Source: Planctomycetota bacterium
GTDB lineage: Bacteria; Planctomycetota; Planctomycetia; Pirellulales; UBA1268
Assembly: GCA_016872555.1 (NCBI GenBank)
Contig: VGZO01000038.1
Coordinates: forward strand, 1 to 40,901
Length of the DNA stretch: 40,901 nucleotides
Reading direction: 5' to 3'
The notes below the pieces were generated by a model. It saw only the letters and a list, made by a program, of their open reading frames with translations, had not been told where the DNA came from and made no database searches. The number at the start of each line of letters is the position of its first letter. Position 1 is the stretch's first letter. The translations under genes were made by a program, and so were the position numbers. This document shows positions 26,759-34,757 of the stretch, one piece after another.

Positions 26759-27694
26759 ATGACGCCCGACCTCCCCGCCGCACCGCTGACCTTCACGCCC
26801 CGGTACCAGACCCGCGTCTGGGGTGGGAGGCTCTTCGAGACGGCCCTCGGCCGCACCCTCCCCGACGATCGACCGTACGGCGCATCGTGGGAGCTGTCCG
26901 ACCGCCCCGACTGCCAGAGCGTGGTGGCCACCGGAGAGCTTGCCGGGACGACGCTCCACGACCTCTGGAGCCGCCACCGGCGCGCGATCTTCGGGGACAT
27001 GCTGGCCGACCATCCTGCCGCTCGGTTCCCGCTGCTCGTCAAGGTGCTCGACTGCGCCGACGACCTCTCGATCCAGGTGCATCCCCCCGCCGCGATCGCC
27101 CCCGCCCTGGCCGGCGAACCGAAGTCGGAGATGTGGCATTTCGTCGGCGTCCGCCCGGGAGCCCGCCTGTATGCGGGCCTGCGCCACGGCGTGACCCGCG
27201 ACCGATTCGAGGCGGCCCTCTCCGCCGGCACCGTGGCCGAGTGCGTCCACGCCCTGGAACCGGCCGTGGGCGACAGCCTGATGGTGCACAGTGGCCGGTT
27301 GCACGCGCTCGGCGGCGGCCTGCTGGTGTTCGAGATCCAGCAGAACAGCGACACCACCTACCGCGTGTTCGACTGGAACCGCGTCGGCCTCGACGGGCGG
27401 CCGCGTCAGCTGCACGTCGCGGAGTCGTTGCGCTGCATCGACTTCGACGATTTCGAACCCGATCTCCGGCGCGCCGCCGACGGCAACCCTCTCGCTTCCT
27501 GCACCCACTTCCGGGTCGACCGGCTCCCCGGAGCGACTCCCGTCCCCTCCTCCGGGATGCGGCTGGTGATGGCGGTCGATCGCCTCTCCTGGGCGGGGAC
27601 GGTGATCGCCCCGGGGAGCGTGGCGCTGTGGCCGGCCTGTCTGCCTGCCGCGCCGGAGATCGGCGGCGGGGCGTGGCTCGAGATCGTCGTCTGA
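26759..27694 (+). CDS. manA: mannose-6-phosphate isomerase, class I (cupin)
   Basis: A 311-residue type I phosphomannose isomerase of the short (Bacillus-type) form. It interconverts fructose-6-phosphate and mannose-6-phosphate, feeding GDP-mannose. Zinc ligands can be seen: His108 in SIQVHPP, Glu124 in PKSEMWH and His182 in the HSGRLHALGGGLLVFEIQQ segment; NSDTTYRVFDWNR completes the family signature. The first part, PRYQTRVWGGRLFETALG, is also characteristic. The C-terminal cupin half is divergent but present. It is convergent with trmB with only 16 bp between stops. Confidence 0.9.
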   Translation: MTPDLPAAPLTFTPRYQTRVWGGRLFETALGRTLPDDRPYGASWELSDRPDCQSVVATGELAGTTLHDLWSRHRRAIFGDMLADHPAARFPLLVKVLDCADDLSIQVHPPAAIAPALAGEPKSEMWHFVGVRPGARLYAGLRHGVTRDRFEAALSAGTVAECVHALEPAVGDSLMVHSGRLHALGGGLLVFEIQQNSDTTYRVFDWNRVGLDGRPRQLHVAESLRCIDFDDFEPDLRRAADGNPLASCTHFRVDRLPGATPVPSSGMRLVMAVDRLSWAGTVIAPGSVALWPACLPAAPEIGGGAWLEIVV

Positions 27695-27710
27695 GCGCCG
27701 ACGGCGGGCG

Positions 27711-28406
27711 TCAGCCCGGAGGTGGCGAAGGCCGCTCTTCGCGTACGACCCGGGCCGCGGCTCCGGTCCGGACCAGCGCCGCCCGCCACACCGGTGCGCC
27801 GGCGAGGCGCGTGCGCCGCTCGAAGTGCGTGCGGTAGTCGAGATCGTGCGTCGGCTCGGTCGCGGGGACATCCCGGGGGGGAGCGAAACAGCCGGTCGCG
27901 GCAGCGAGGTCGAGCGATTCGCGGAAGTACTCCTCGACGTCGGTCCAGACGTGGAGCACGCCGTCCGCCCCGAGGACCCTGCCGACATGGTCGAGAAAGA
28001 TCGCGGAGAGGACGCGGCGCTTCTTGTGGCGGGCCTTCCACCACGGGTCGGGGAAATAGACATGGACCGCGGCCAGGCACCCGTCGGGGAGGCCGGAGCG
28101 GACGAGCAGGCCGGCGTCGCCGTGCGCGACGCGGGCGTTGGTGAGGCGGGCCCGGGCGAGCCGGCCGGCCGCGAGCCGGGCGTAGCCGAAGGCGATCTCC
28201 GTGCCCAGGTAGAGGCGCTGCGGCTGTGCCGCGGCCGCCGTGGCGAGGAACAGGCCCTTGCCGCTGCCCACCTCCAGTTCGACCGGAGAAGCACCGGTGG
28301 GAAACAACTCGGCAGGGAAGCAGGGAGTGGGAAGGTCGGCGATCCGCAGGAGGTGCCACGACACGTCCAGGGCACGGTCGGGCTTCTTGGCACCACGGCG
28401 CGGCAT
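27711..28406 (-). CDS. trmB: tRNA (guanine-N7-)-methyltransferase
   Basis: A 231-residue SAM-dependent enzyme that methylates G46 in tRNA. The SAM loop is VELEVGSGKGLFLATAAA, and the TrmB signature VHVYFPDPWWKARHKKRRVL is intact, followed by FLDHVGRVLGADGVLHVWTD. The C-terminus has the expected THFERR segment, whose threonine and arginine contact the substrate. Length is normal. The start ATG at 28406 follows a spacer of 97 bp after the FabZ-like stop; longer in-frame readings upstream are Arg/Pro-rich and not part of the family. Confidence 0.93.
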   Translation of the reverse strand: MPRRGAKKPDRALDVSWHLLRIADLPTPCFPAELFPTGASPVELEVGSGKGLFLATAAAAQPQRLYLGTEIAFGYARLAAGRLARARLTNARVAHGDAGLLVRSGLPDGCLAAVHVYFPDPWWKARHKKRRVLSAIFLDHVGRVLGADGVLHVWTDVEEYFRESLDLAAATGCFAPPRDVPATEPTHDLDYRTHFERRTRLAGAPVWRAALVRTGAAARVVREERPSPPPG

Positions 28407-28503
28407 CGGGGATCCTGGAACGGCGGAGCGTGGGCGTGATCCGTGGCTCGCGCGGGCGCGGCGGCGCCGTGGGGCGACCGCGCCCGCCGCTGCGGTACCG
28501 CCG

Positions 28504-29037
28504 TCAACCGGCGTGCGCGTTGCCGGCCGTGGCCGACTGGACGAGGAAGTCGACAGGCAGCGGCACACCCTTGATGACGCCGTCGACGACGATGCTGTCG
28601 CGGACGAGCCCCTGGAACCGGCAGACGATCATCGCCCGCGGACGGACACGGATGCGTTCGACGGTGATCACCAACCGGTCGCCGGGGCGGACCGGTTCGC
28701 GGAACCGCACGTCTTCCATGCCGCCGAAACCGATCATCTGGGCATCGAGCAGGTTGTATTTCTGCGTGAAATAGCTGGAGAGCTGGGCGGCCGCCTCGCA
28801 CATCATCACGCCGGGCATCACCGCCACCTCGGGGAAGTGACCCCGAACCCAGAACTCGTCGGGAGTCACGTCCTTGTAGCCGACGCACAGCCCGCGCGAG
28901 CGGTCCTCGAAGACGATCGCCGTGAGTTGCTCCATCTCGAAACGCTGCCGGTTCCACTGACGGATCTCCGTGATGCCGGCGATCACGCGGGAAACGTCGT
29001 AGGCGGAGGGATCGATGATGTAGTCGCGCGGTGCCAC
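28504..29037 (-). CDS. FabZ/FabA-like hot-dog 3-hydroxyacyl-ACP dehydratase
   Basis: A protein of about 177 residues with the FabZ active-site block GHFPEVAVMPGVMMCEAAAQ: His67 and Glu81 are the catalytic pair. GGMEDVRFREPVRPGDRL and ERIRVRPRAMIVCRFQGLV are further hot-dog strands. Compared with FabZ (about 150 residues) it carries a ~45-residue N-terminal extension (YIIDPSAYDVSRVIAGITEI). The role is probably dehydration of hydroxyacyl chains in fatty-acid or special lipid synthesis. No ATG is available; I chose GTG at 29037, and GTG at 29094 is an alternative. It lies in a minus-strand row with the 32-residue protein upstream and trmB downstream. Confidence 0.78.
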   Translation of the reverse strand: MAPRDYIIDPSAYDVSRVIAGITEIRQWNRQRFEMEQLTAIVFEDRSRGLCVGYKDVTPDEFWVRGHFPEVAVMPGVMMCEAAAQLSSYFTQKYNLLDAQMIGFGGMEDVRFREPVRPGDRLVITVERIRVRPRAMIVCRFQGLVRDSIVVDGVIKGVPLPVDFLVQSATAGNAHAG

Positions 29038-29264
29038 GATCTCGTTCTCGTCGGGAACGGGCCCCCGTGACGCGGAGAACCCGGGAAAGGACACCCTGTG
29101 GACCGGCGACCCAGGGGAGGCAACGGCCGATGGTGTGGAAAGGTGCGTGCCGGCCACGGCCCTCGCAGCCGTCGGTCCCGGTCGATGCACCCCACCGGAA
29201 CGCTGCCGACGGTGCTCTCGCGTGCAGCGGGAGCCGCGACCGACCGGCCGGCCTCCGAACCGGC

Positions 29265-29363
29265 TCAGGTGCGGATGTGTTTCCGTTTCAGTCGCCGTGC
29301 CTTGCTGTTGGCAGGACGGGCGCCGTGATTGGCCTTTTTGAGGCCGCGGTGGGGTTTGGCCAT
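29265..29363 (-). CDS. 32-residue very basic protein, ribosomal-protein-like (small ORF)
   Basis: An uninterrupted 33-codon frame from ATG 29363 to TGA 29265. It begins MAKPHRGLKKANHGARPANS and continues with KARRLKRKHIRT; about 40 percent of residues are Lys/Arg/His and only Glu/Asp are missing entirely. This composition is that of ribosomal or RNA-binding peptides such as bacterial THX or L36-sized proteins, but I cannot name the family. GGAAC lies about 5-9 nt before the ATG, a plausible SD. A TGG-TACAAC extended -10 is found on the minus strand at 29408-29403. It lies alone in a 403-bp stretch between the membrane-protein gene and the FabZ-like gene. The 227 bp downstream of it holds no recognisable gene. 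Confidence 0.65.
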   Translation of the reverse strand: MAKPHRGLKKANHGARPANSKARRLKRKHIRT

Positions 29364-29440
29364 GGATCGTTCCGATCGGACTCCTGGAAGGTGCATCGGG
29401 GGGTTGTACCACGGCGGCGCGGCGGCCGCCATGCCGGCCG

Positions 29441-29977
29441 TCACCCGGCCGAACCCCGCGGGGGCGTGGTCGATGGTCGAGCCTCGCCCGCGGCCCGCTC
29501 CTCCGCCTCGATCGCCTCGCGGAGACCCGTGCGGACCACCTCGACGAACCCGGCCGCGAGGAAACCGAACAGGGCCCCGATCACGGCGCTCGACACGCCG
29601 CCGAAGACGGCGCCGGCGGGCGATGCCCGGGTGGCCATCACCAGCGCCGTGGTGCCCATGGCCCCGCCGCAGATCGCACCCACGGTGGCCGACACCGGCA
29701 CCGTGCGGCCGAGCGATTCGCGCCGTTCCAGCCGTGACGGCACGGCGGTCGGCACGGGAACCTGTTCGAGGGCCCGGTCGCCGCGCGAGCGGCGGCGGCG
29801 GATCGCCCCGTCGGTCTGATCACGGAGGCGCGTGCCGACGAAGTTACCGGCGACATGCAGGCCGATGCTCGCCAGGAGCACGACGACCGCCAGCCAGCCG
29901 GCGACACCGAGCCAGCCCACCGCGGCGGCGGCCACGCCGAGCAGGACGGTCAGACGGGTGTACGTGCCGAGCTGCAT
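29441..29977 (-). CDS. small membrane protein of unknown function
   Basis: A 178-residue protein with two N-terminal helices (about 9-26 and 28-46: TVLLGVAAAAVGWLGVAGWL and continuing LAVVVLLASIGLHV), a charged cytoplasmic loop (RDQTDGAIRRRRSRGDR), and two more helices (about 98-118 and 121-146; GAICGGAMGTTALVMATR, GGVSSAVIGALFGFLAAGF). The tail is charged. No family is recognised. I chose ATG 29977 because GGGAG lies 6 nt upstream; an in-frame ATG at 30040 would add 21 residues with no membrane character and leave the gene nearly overlapping the paralogue's end. Confidence 0.7.
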   Translation of the reverse strand: MQLGTYTRLTVLLGVAAAAVGWLGVAGWLAVVVLLASIGLHVAGNFVGTRLRDQTDGAIRRRRSRGDRALEQVPVPTAVPSRLERRESLGRTVPVSATVGAICGGAMGTTALVMATRASPAGAVFGGVSSAVIGALFGFLAAGFVEVVRTGLREAIEAEERAAGEARPSTTPPRGSAG

Positions 29978-30029
29978 GGACTGCTCCCGACACGATGATA
30001 GCAGTCCGCCGGCCGGCGACCGCCACAGC

Positions 30030-31625
30030 TCAGAAGCCACGGCGCACGGCGTCTTCCGAGTAGATCGGCAGCAGCCGGTAGTAGACCTCGAGTGTCAGCA
30101 CAGCCAGCGCCGTGTGGGCCAGACGGCCCCCTGGCGCCGTCTCCGCGTCGGTAAACCACCAACTGCCCGCCTCGTGCCCGGCCCGGCCCTGGAGGGCGAC
30201 GAGCTGATCCCGGTGACGGGCGTTCCACCTTGGCCAACCGGGGTGGTCGGTCTGGAGGAGGGCCTGCGACAGGTAGAAGTTGGTGTAGATCGCCTGCGGG
30301 TCGGGGCCGGTGCGCACCAGCCCGTCGAGTCCTTCGCGCAGGCGGCGGTCGTCGCGCGGCCAACCGGTGTAGACGCGGCAGAGGAGGCCGATCGCCGACG
30401 TCGCCGGTTTGGCGGCGGGCGTCCGGTAGCCGTAGGCGGAACCTCCGCGCGACTGGACCGAATCGAGGAACCGACGGATCCCGGCGATCGTCGGCGACGG
30501 AGCCTCCTGGCCGGCGAGCTGACAGCTCTTGAGCGCCACCAGTTGCCAGGCGGTGACCGTGATGTCGCCGGCCTGACCCGGCAGGTAGCGCCAGCCGCCA
30601 CCGTGGAGATCCTGCGAGGTCTCGATGAACCGGATCGCACCCGCCACCGGGCGCTCGAGGAGCGCGTCGCCGGTCATGCCGAGCGCCTCGGCGAGGGCCA
30701 GTGTCGTCACGCCCTGGCCATACATGGTGCCTTCGCAGAAGTCGCTCCCCCGGGGGGTCGTCCGCTCGCGGCTGAGCAGGTAATAAATCCCGCGCGCCAC
30801 CGTCTCCTGGTAGGGGCCGGCCGTGTGCGTGTGGCCGGCTCCGAGAAACGGCAACAGCGCCAGGCCGGTGCTCGCCGTCGTGCTCGACAACGTGCCCGGA
30901 GCACGGCAAGCGCCGTCGCAGCGGCAGTCGGCGAGGTCGAAGCGCCACGATCCGTCGGTGGCCTGGTGACGCGCCAGCCATGCCAGGCCGCGTTCGACCG
31001 CCGCGTCGCTGGCCGGCGAGGCGCCGGCCGCCCCGCTTCCGGCATCGGTTCCGCGCCCCGCGCCGAAGCGCCGCCGGGCGGCGAAGGGATCGCCGTCGGC
31101 GGCTGCCCCCGGCGCCGCCGGGGCACCGGGGCGGTGAGCGACCGGCTGCACGTGCCCCGCATTGGCGGTGGGAACACCGGTCTCGGCCGACGGTTCGACG
31201 AGCGGTTGCTCGACCACCGCGGCGGCCTCCGTCGCCGGTGCGGTCACCACGGCGATGTCCGCTGCGGGGGCCTCTGGTCCGGCCGCTTCGGCAGGGTGTG
31301 CCGCCGCGGCCGGACCACGGCCATCCGCGGAGTCGGCGGCGTCGCCGGTGCCGATGTCGATGACCAGCGCCAGCGGCCGGCCGGTCCGGGGGCCGCGGAC
31401 GGTGAGGAGCGAGAGGACGATCAGCGCCGCGAGTTGGACCAGCAGGCTGGCGTAGCCCGAGCGGACCTGCGGGCTGGTGAGGACCCGCTCCAGGCGGGTC
31501 GCCGTGCCCCCGTCGCCGGCTGTGGTGGGACGCCGTTCCGTATCCTCGACGGCACCCTCGGCGGCCACGGTCGACTCTCCCGGTGACGGCGACCCTGCGG
31601 GCGCGGTGATGGCCGCGCACGTCAC
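30030..31625 (-). CDS. prenyltransferase/squalene-oxidase-repeat protein, second paralogue
   Basis: A 531-residue protein. It has one N-terminal membrane helix (about 57-76, LLVQLAALIVLSLLTVRG), a 120-residue Ala/Pro-rich linker (about 95-205), then alpha/alpha-toroid repeats: AWLARHQATDGSWRFDLADC, GTMYGQGVTTLALAEALG, LHGGGWRYLPGQAGDITVTA and so on to TLEVYYRLLPIYSEDAVRRG. Q-x-x-D-G-x-W and GGWRY are repeat hallmarks of squalene cyclase/prenyltransferase folds. The catalytic DxDD of cyclases is absent, so it is probably a binding or structural protein. A Cys cluster (234, 236, 240) sits in the first repeat. The start is a GTG at 31625 with no good SD; the true start could be further inside. 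It follows its paralogue by 59 bp. Confidence 0.82.
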   Translation of the reverse strand: MTCAAITAPAGSPSPGESTVAAEGAVEDTERRPTTAGDGGTATRLERVLTSPQVRSGYASLLVQLAALIVLSLLTVRGPRTGRPLALVIDIGTGDAADSADGRGPAAAAHPAEAAGPEAPAADIAVVTAPATEAAAVVEQPLVEPSAETGVPTANAGHVQPVAHRPGAPAAPGAAADGDPFAARRRFGAGRGTDAGSGAAGASPASDAAVERGLAWLARHQATDGSWRFDLADCRCDGACRAPGTLSSTTASTGLALLPFLGAGHTHTAGPYQETVARGIYYLLSRERTTPRGSDFCEGTMYGQGVTTLALAEALGMTGDALLERPVAGAIRFIETSQDLHGGGWRYLPGQAGDITVTAWQLVALKSCQLAGQEAPSPTIAGIRRFLDSVQSRGGSAYGYRTPAAKPATSAIGLLCRVYTGWPRDDRRLREGLDGLVRTGPDPQAIYTNFYLSQALLQTDHPGWPRWNARHRDQLVALQGRAGHEAGSWWFTDAETAPGGRLAHTALAVLTLEVYYRLLPIYSEDAVRRGF

Positions 31626-31684
31626 CCGGGAGGATCATCGACAACCGGCCGCGGTCGGCTGGAGACCGGGGCGGCCGGTCCCGG

Positions 31685-33208
31685 CTACTCGCGGAAGTCT
31701 TCCTCGACGCTCTGCTGCCCGTAGATCGGCAGGTGGCGGTAGTAGACCTCGAGGATCATCGCCGACAGCGCGGTGCAGTACAGCCGTCCGGCCGCGTCGG
31801 CACCGTGGCCGCTGTCGACGCCGTCGTACCAGCTCCCCGCCTCGTGGCCGCGCTTGGCCTGCGTATTGAGGAGCAGGTCGCGCATCCGGGTGTTCCACGC
31901 GGTCCAGGCGTCGCCCTCGAGGTGGTGAAGGACCTGCGTGGCGTAGTAGTTGTGGTACAGGTCCTTCGACGGACCCGCCTTGGCGAGGTTCGCGACGCCG
32001 CGCTGGAGAGCGGGGTTGTTCTTCTTCCACCCGAGGTACATCCGGCACAGCAGGCCGACGGCGTTCCGCGCCGGCCCGGGGGTCGACTTGTCGGTGTAGC
32101 CGTAGGCGGCGCCGTCGTCGGACTGCACCGAGTCGAGGAACGCCACCGCCTTCTTCACGGTCAGCGGATTGACGCGGAGATTCGCCATGTCGCCGCTCTT
32201 CAGTGCCATCAATTGCCAGCCGACCGCCGAGGTGTCGCCGGGTTGCTTCGGCGAATAGCGCCAGCCGCCGCCCACCGGATCCTGGGCAGTCATGATGAAG
32301 TTCAGCGCCAACTGCGCGGGGAGCTGGAGGCGCGGGTCCTTCGACATCGCGTAGGACTCCGAGAGGACGATCCCCGCGAGCCCCTGCGAGTACAGTGTGC
32401 CATCCTCACCGTAGCACTTCCCCTCTCCCTTGAGCGACATCCCGGCGAGGAACGCGATCCCGGCGTCGAGCTGCTTTTTGTACGGGCCCTCGCGGTGCGT
32501 GTAGCCGCGGCCGAGGAACGGCAGCAGCGCCAGCGCTGTCGCCCCGCAGCGGTCCTTCGCCCGCGACTTCCCCGAGTGCGAGCACTGGCCCTGGCAGCTC
32601 GGGCAGGCGGCGAGGTCGAACGACCAACCGCCGTCGGGCATCTGATGGGAGATGAACCATTTCAATGCCGCCTCGACGGCCGCCTCCGTCTGTGCGTTGC
32701 CGCCGCCGGCGAGAACGAGCTGTTGCCGCATCTTCGGATCAGTGCGGCCACCGAGGCCCCCCGCCTGCCCCGCGATCCCGCCGACGCCGGCGAGCAGATC
32801 GCTCGGCTGCACCATCTCGCTGCCGAAGTCGCTCAGTTCGACCGCCACGGCAGGTGCCGAGAGATCCTCGGCGTCGGCCACCACCTGGACGTTCTCGACC
32901 GCCGCATCGGGGACGACTACCGGGTCGGTCACTTCCTCCATCGGCAACTGATCGGGCATCTCGTCGGCGAGGTCGCCGATGTCCTCGGCGCTCTCCGGGG
33001 CGTTGGAGACGATCATCTTCGGGCGCAGGTCGGCCTTGGGGGCCTCGGAGACGATCAGCGCCATCGCCAGCAGGATGATGATGTGGACGAGCATCGACAC
33101 CGCCCAGGCTGGAACCTGGCGGAGAAGGCCCGCGGCGAGGCCGCGCCCGCTACCCGGGTCGGAGTGCACGCCGGCGGCACCGGTCGAAGAAATGGTCTGC
33201 CCAGCCAT
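31685..33208 (-). CDS. prenyltransferase/squalene-oxidase-repeat protein, first paralogue
   Basis: A 507-residue protein with a membrane helix at about 34-53 ([19 protein letters not shown]), which resembles the N-terminal anchor of TonB-like proteins, then an acidic linker (about 60-130) and a repeat domain (about 170-500): [60 protein letters not shown]. Cysteines 202, 205, 209 and 221 form C-x2-C-x3-C plus one, suggesting a metal or disulfide site in the first repeat; DxDD is absent. The closing [21 protein letters not shown] is shared almost word for word with its downstream paralogue. Such membrane-anchored repeat proteins are common and numerous in planctomycetes; the function is unknown. 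Confidence 0.85.
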   Translation of the reverse strand: MAGQTISSTGAAGVHSDPGSGRGLAAGLLRQVPAWAVSMLVHIIILLAMALIVSEAPKADLRPKMIVSNAPESAEDIGDLADEMPDQLPMEEVTDPVVVPDAAVENVQVVADAEDLSAPAVAVELSDFGSEMVQPSDLLAGVGGIAGQAGGLGGRTDPKMRQQLVLAGGGNAQTEAAVEAALKWFISHQMPDGGWSFDLAACPSCQGQCSHSGKSRAKDRCGATALALLPFLGRGYTHREGPYKKQLDAGIAFLAGMSLKGEGKCYGEDGTLYSQGLAGIVLSESYAMSKDPRLQLPAQLALNFIMTAQDPVGGGWRYSPKQPGDTSAVGWQLMALKSGDMANLRVNPLTVKKAVAFLDSVQSDDGAAYGYTDKSTPGPARNAVGLLCRMYLGWKKNNPALQRGVANLAKAGPSKDLYHNYYATQVLHHLEGDAWTAWNTRMRDLLLNTQAKRGHEAGSWYDGVDSGHGADAAGRLYCTALSAMILEVYYRHLPIYGQQSVEEDFRE

Positions 33209-33294
33209 GAGCGGTCACCGTCGACGATGGTTCGCCCGGACGACCCGCGCGCGTGTTCGCGGGCCCGTCCCGGCTGCCCCGAAGCCCCCTGGGC

Positions 33295-33323
33295 ATCATA
33301 GTGGCGCCCCCAGGGCCCGCAAA
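33295..33323 (-). promoter_or_regulatory. promoter of the tandem repeat-protein genes
   Basis: On the minus strand TTTGCG (33323-33318), a 17-bp spacer and TATGAT (33300-33295). The -10 matches 5 of 6 with ideal spacing. The leader to the ATG at 33208 would be about 80 nt. Confidence 0.45.
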
Positions 33324-33437
33324 TCGGCGGCCACAGAGGCCCCGGACCGGTCGGATGCCGGAGACGACTGGCGGGGGCGGTCCGGCCGCGGTACCCTCTT
33401 GTTTTTCCGACACGCTGGCAGCGGGTGGAGTGGGGTC

Positions 33438-33602
33438 ATGGCCAAGGGCAAGAAGAAACTCGAAGTCGTCCACCTGGTTTGCGAGGAGAGCGGCGACCAC
33501 AACTACACGCTCCGCAAGAAGACCGGCGGCGAGAAGCTGAAGGTCAAGAAGTACTCGCCGCGGCTGCGGAAGCACACGCTCCACCTCGAGAAGAAGAAGT
33601 AG
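33438..33602 (+). CDS. rpmG: 50S ribosomal protein L33
   Basis: A 54-residue protein of the large ribosomal subunit. [30 protein letters not shown] is the standard L33 ending. Zinc-binding L33 has two Cys pairs; here the first pair is Cys-x-x-Ser (CEES) and the second is Ser-x-x-Leu (SPRL), so only one cysteine is left. That makes it the zinc-independent form. The ATG has no neighbouring secE or nusG, unlike in many bacteria. It lies divergent from the repeat-protein genes and convergent with the glycosyltransferase gene, only 24 bp from its stop. Confidence 0.95.
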   Translation: MAKGKKKLEVVHLVCEESGDHNYTLRKKTGGEKLKVKKYSPRLRKHTLHLEKKK

Positions 33603-33626
33603 CCGTCGGCCTGCGGCGCCTCCTGG

Positions 33627-34757
33627 TCAGCCGACTTCGTCGAGGACGGCCGGCAGCGTCTCCGGATCGGTAGACACGACCCGATCCGCCCGTCGGCCGA
33701 ACCAGCCTGGGCGGATGCCCGGTGCCGATCGGCCGGTCGCTCCGTCGGCGAGCAGCACCACGCGGCACTCGGCACGTCGGCGGAACGTTCCGCTCCCTGG
33801 ACGGATCACGACGTCGATCTCGCACGCCCCCCCTGGAGCGGCCTGCGGAGCCCCGCCGAGAAGCGCCGCGAGCGCCCGGCCGACTGCGGTCGTCGGCAGA
33901 TCCGGCGGTAGGCCCCAGACGATCTGCCCGCAGGGGCGCCTCACGAGCCCCGCGCGACACTTCGTCAACCGCCCGCGGCGGAGGAAGTAACCGACGTTCG
34001 CACCGTCCCGCCACCGCGGCGTGGCGCTGGGATCGGTCGGGTGCCAGACGTGGTAGGTCATCGTCCGGTCGATGATCGGCTCGAGCCGGACGCCGGCGGC
34101 TCGGAGGCGCAGTCCCAGGTCGTCGTCTTCCTGGCCCCAGCCGCGGAACCGCTCGTCGAAGCCGTTGACGGCGACGTAGTCGTCGCGCCAGACGGCGAAG
34201 TTGCCGCCGGCGAGGCGCGGTTTGGTGGGGTGGCGGAGCCAGGAGTGCCAGCGCTGTTTGCGGAGCCGGCGCGCCACGGCCTCCCGCTCGGCCCGGGGAA
34301 CCCGCGCGGACAGGGCGTGCCAGTCGACGGGCCCCGGTTCGAGGTCGCGGCTGGCCTCCTCGGGGAGGCGCACGCAGTAGCCGAGCAGCGCCGTACCGCG
34401 CTGCCGCCGCGCCAGGTAGGCGGCGACATGGTCCGGGGGGAGGATGCAATCGCCGTCGAGGAACAGCAGCGTCTCTCCGCCGGCCAGCAGCGCCCCGCGG
34501 TTGCGGACCCGCGCTAGCCGGAAGCCGTCGCGCTGCTCGGTGGTGAAGCGCACGGGGAACGGCACGCGCGCGGCGAAGGCGGCGACGACCGCGGCCGTGT
34601 CGTCGGTCGAGCCGTCGTCGCTGACGACGACGTCGAAACGCCCCGCGACCCCCTCCTGGGCGGCGATCGACGCGAGCACCAGCCCCAGGTGCCGCGGGCG
34701 CTGGTGGGTGTTGACCACCAGCGAGATGTCGCACCGCGCGGGGGTGGGGGCGGTCAT
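33627..34757 (-). CDS. glycosyltransferase family 2-like protein with a C-terminal extension
   Basis: A 376-residue GT-A enzyme. The core has VVNTHQRPRHLGLVLASIAA, the nucleotide-binding VVVSDDGSTDDTA, the metal motif LFLDGDCILPPDH, and the acceptor block NGFDERFRGWGQEDDDLGLR, which is characteristic of the chondroitin-synthase/galactosyltransferase-type C-terminal part. The last ~70 residues (from about 305) form a short extra domain of Arg/Gly-rich character. Substrates are unknown. It is the last gene of the lpxK operon; its ATG overlaps the stop of the preceding glycosyltransferase (34754-34757), so it is presumably involved in lipid A-core or other envelope glycans. Confidence 0.85.
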   Translation of the reverse strand: MTAPTPARCDISLVVNTHQRPRHLGLVLASIAAQEGVAGRFDVVVSDDGSTDDTAAVVAAFAARVPFPVRFTTEQRDGFRLARVRNRGALLAGGETLLFLDGDCILPPDHVAAYLARRQRGTALLGYCVRLPEEASRDLEPGPVDWHALSARVPRAEREAVARRLRKQRWHSWLRHPTKPRLAGGNFAVWRDDYVAVNGFDERFRGWGQEDDDLGLRLRAAGVRLEPIIDRTMTYHVWHPTDPSATPRWRDGANVGYFLRRGRLTKCRAGLVRRPCGQIVWGLPPDLPTTAVGRALAALLGGAPQAAPGGACEIDVVIRPGSGTFRRRAECRVVLLADGATGRSAPGIRPGWFGRRADRVVSTDPETLPAVLDEVG

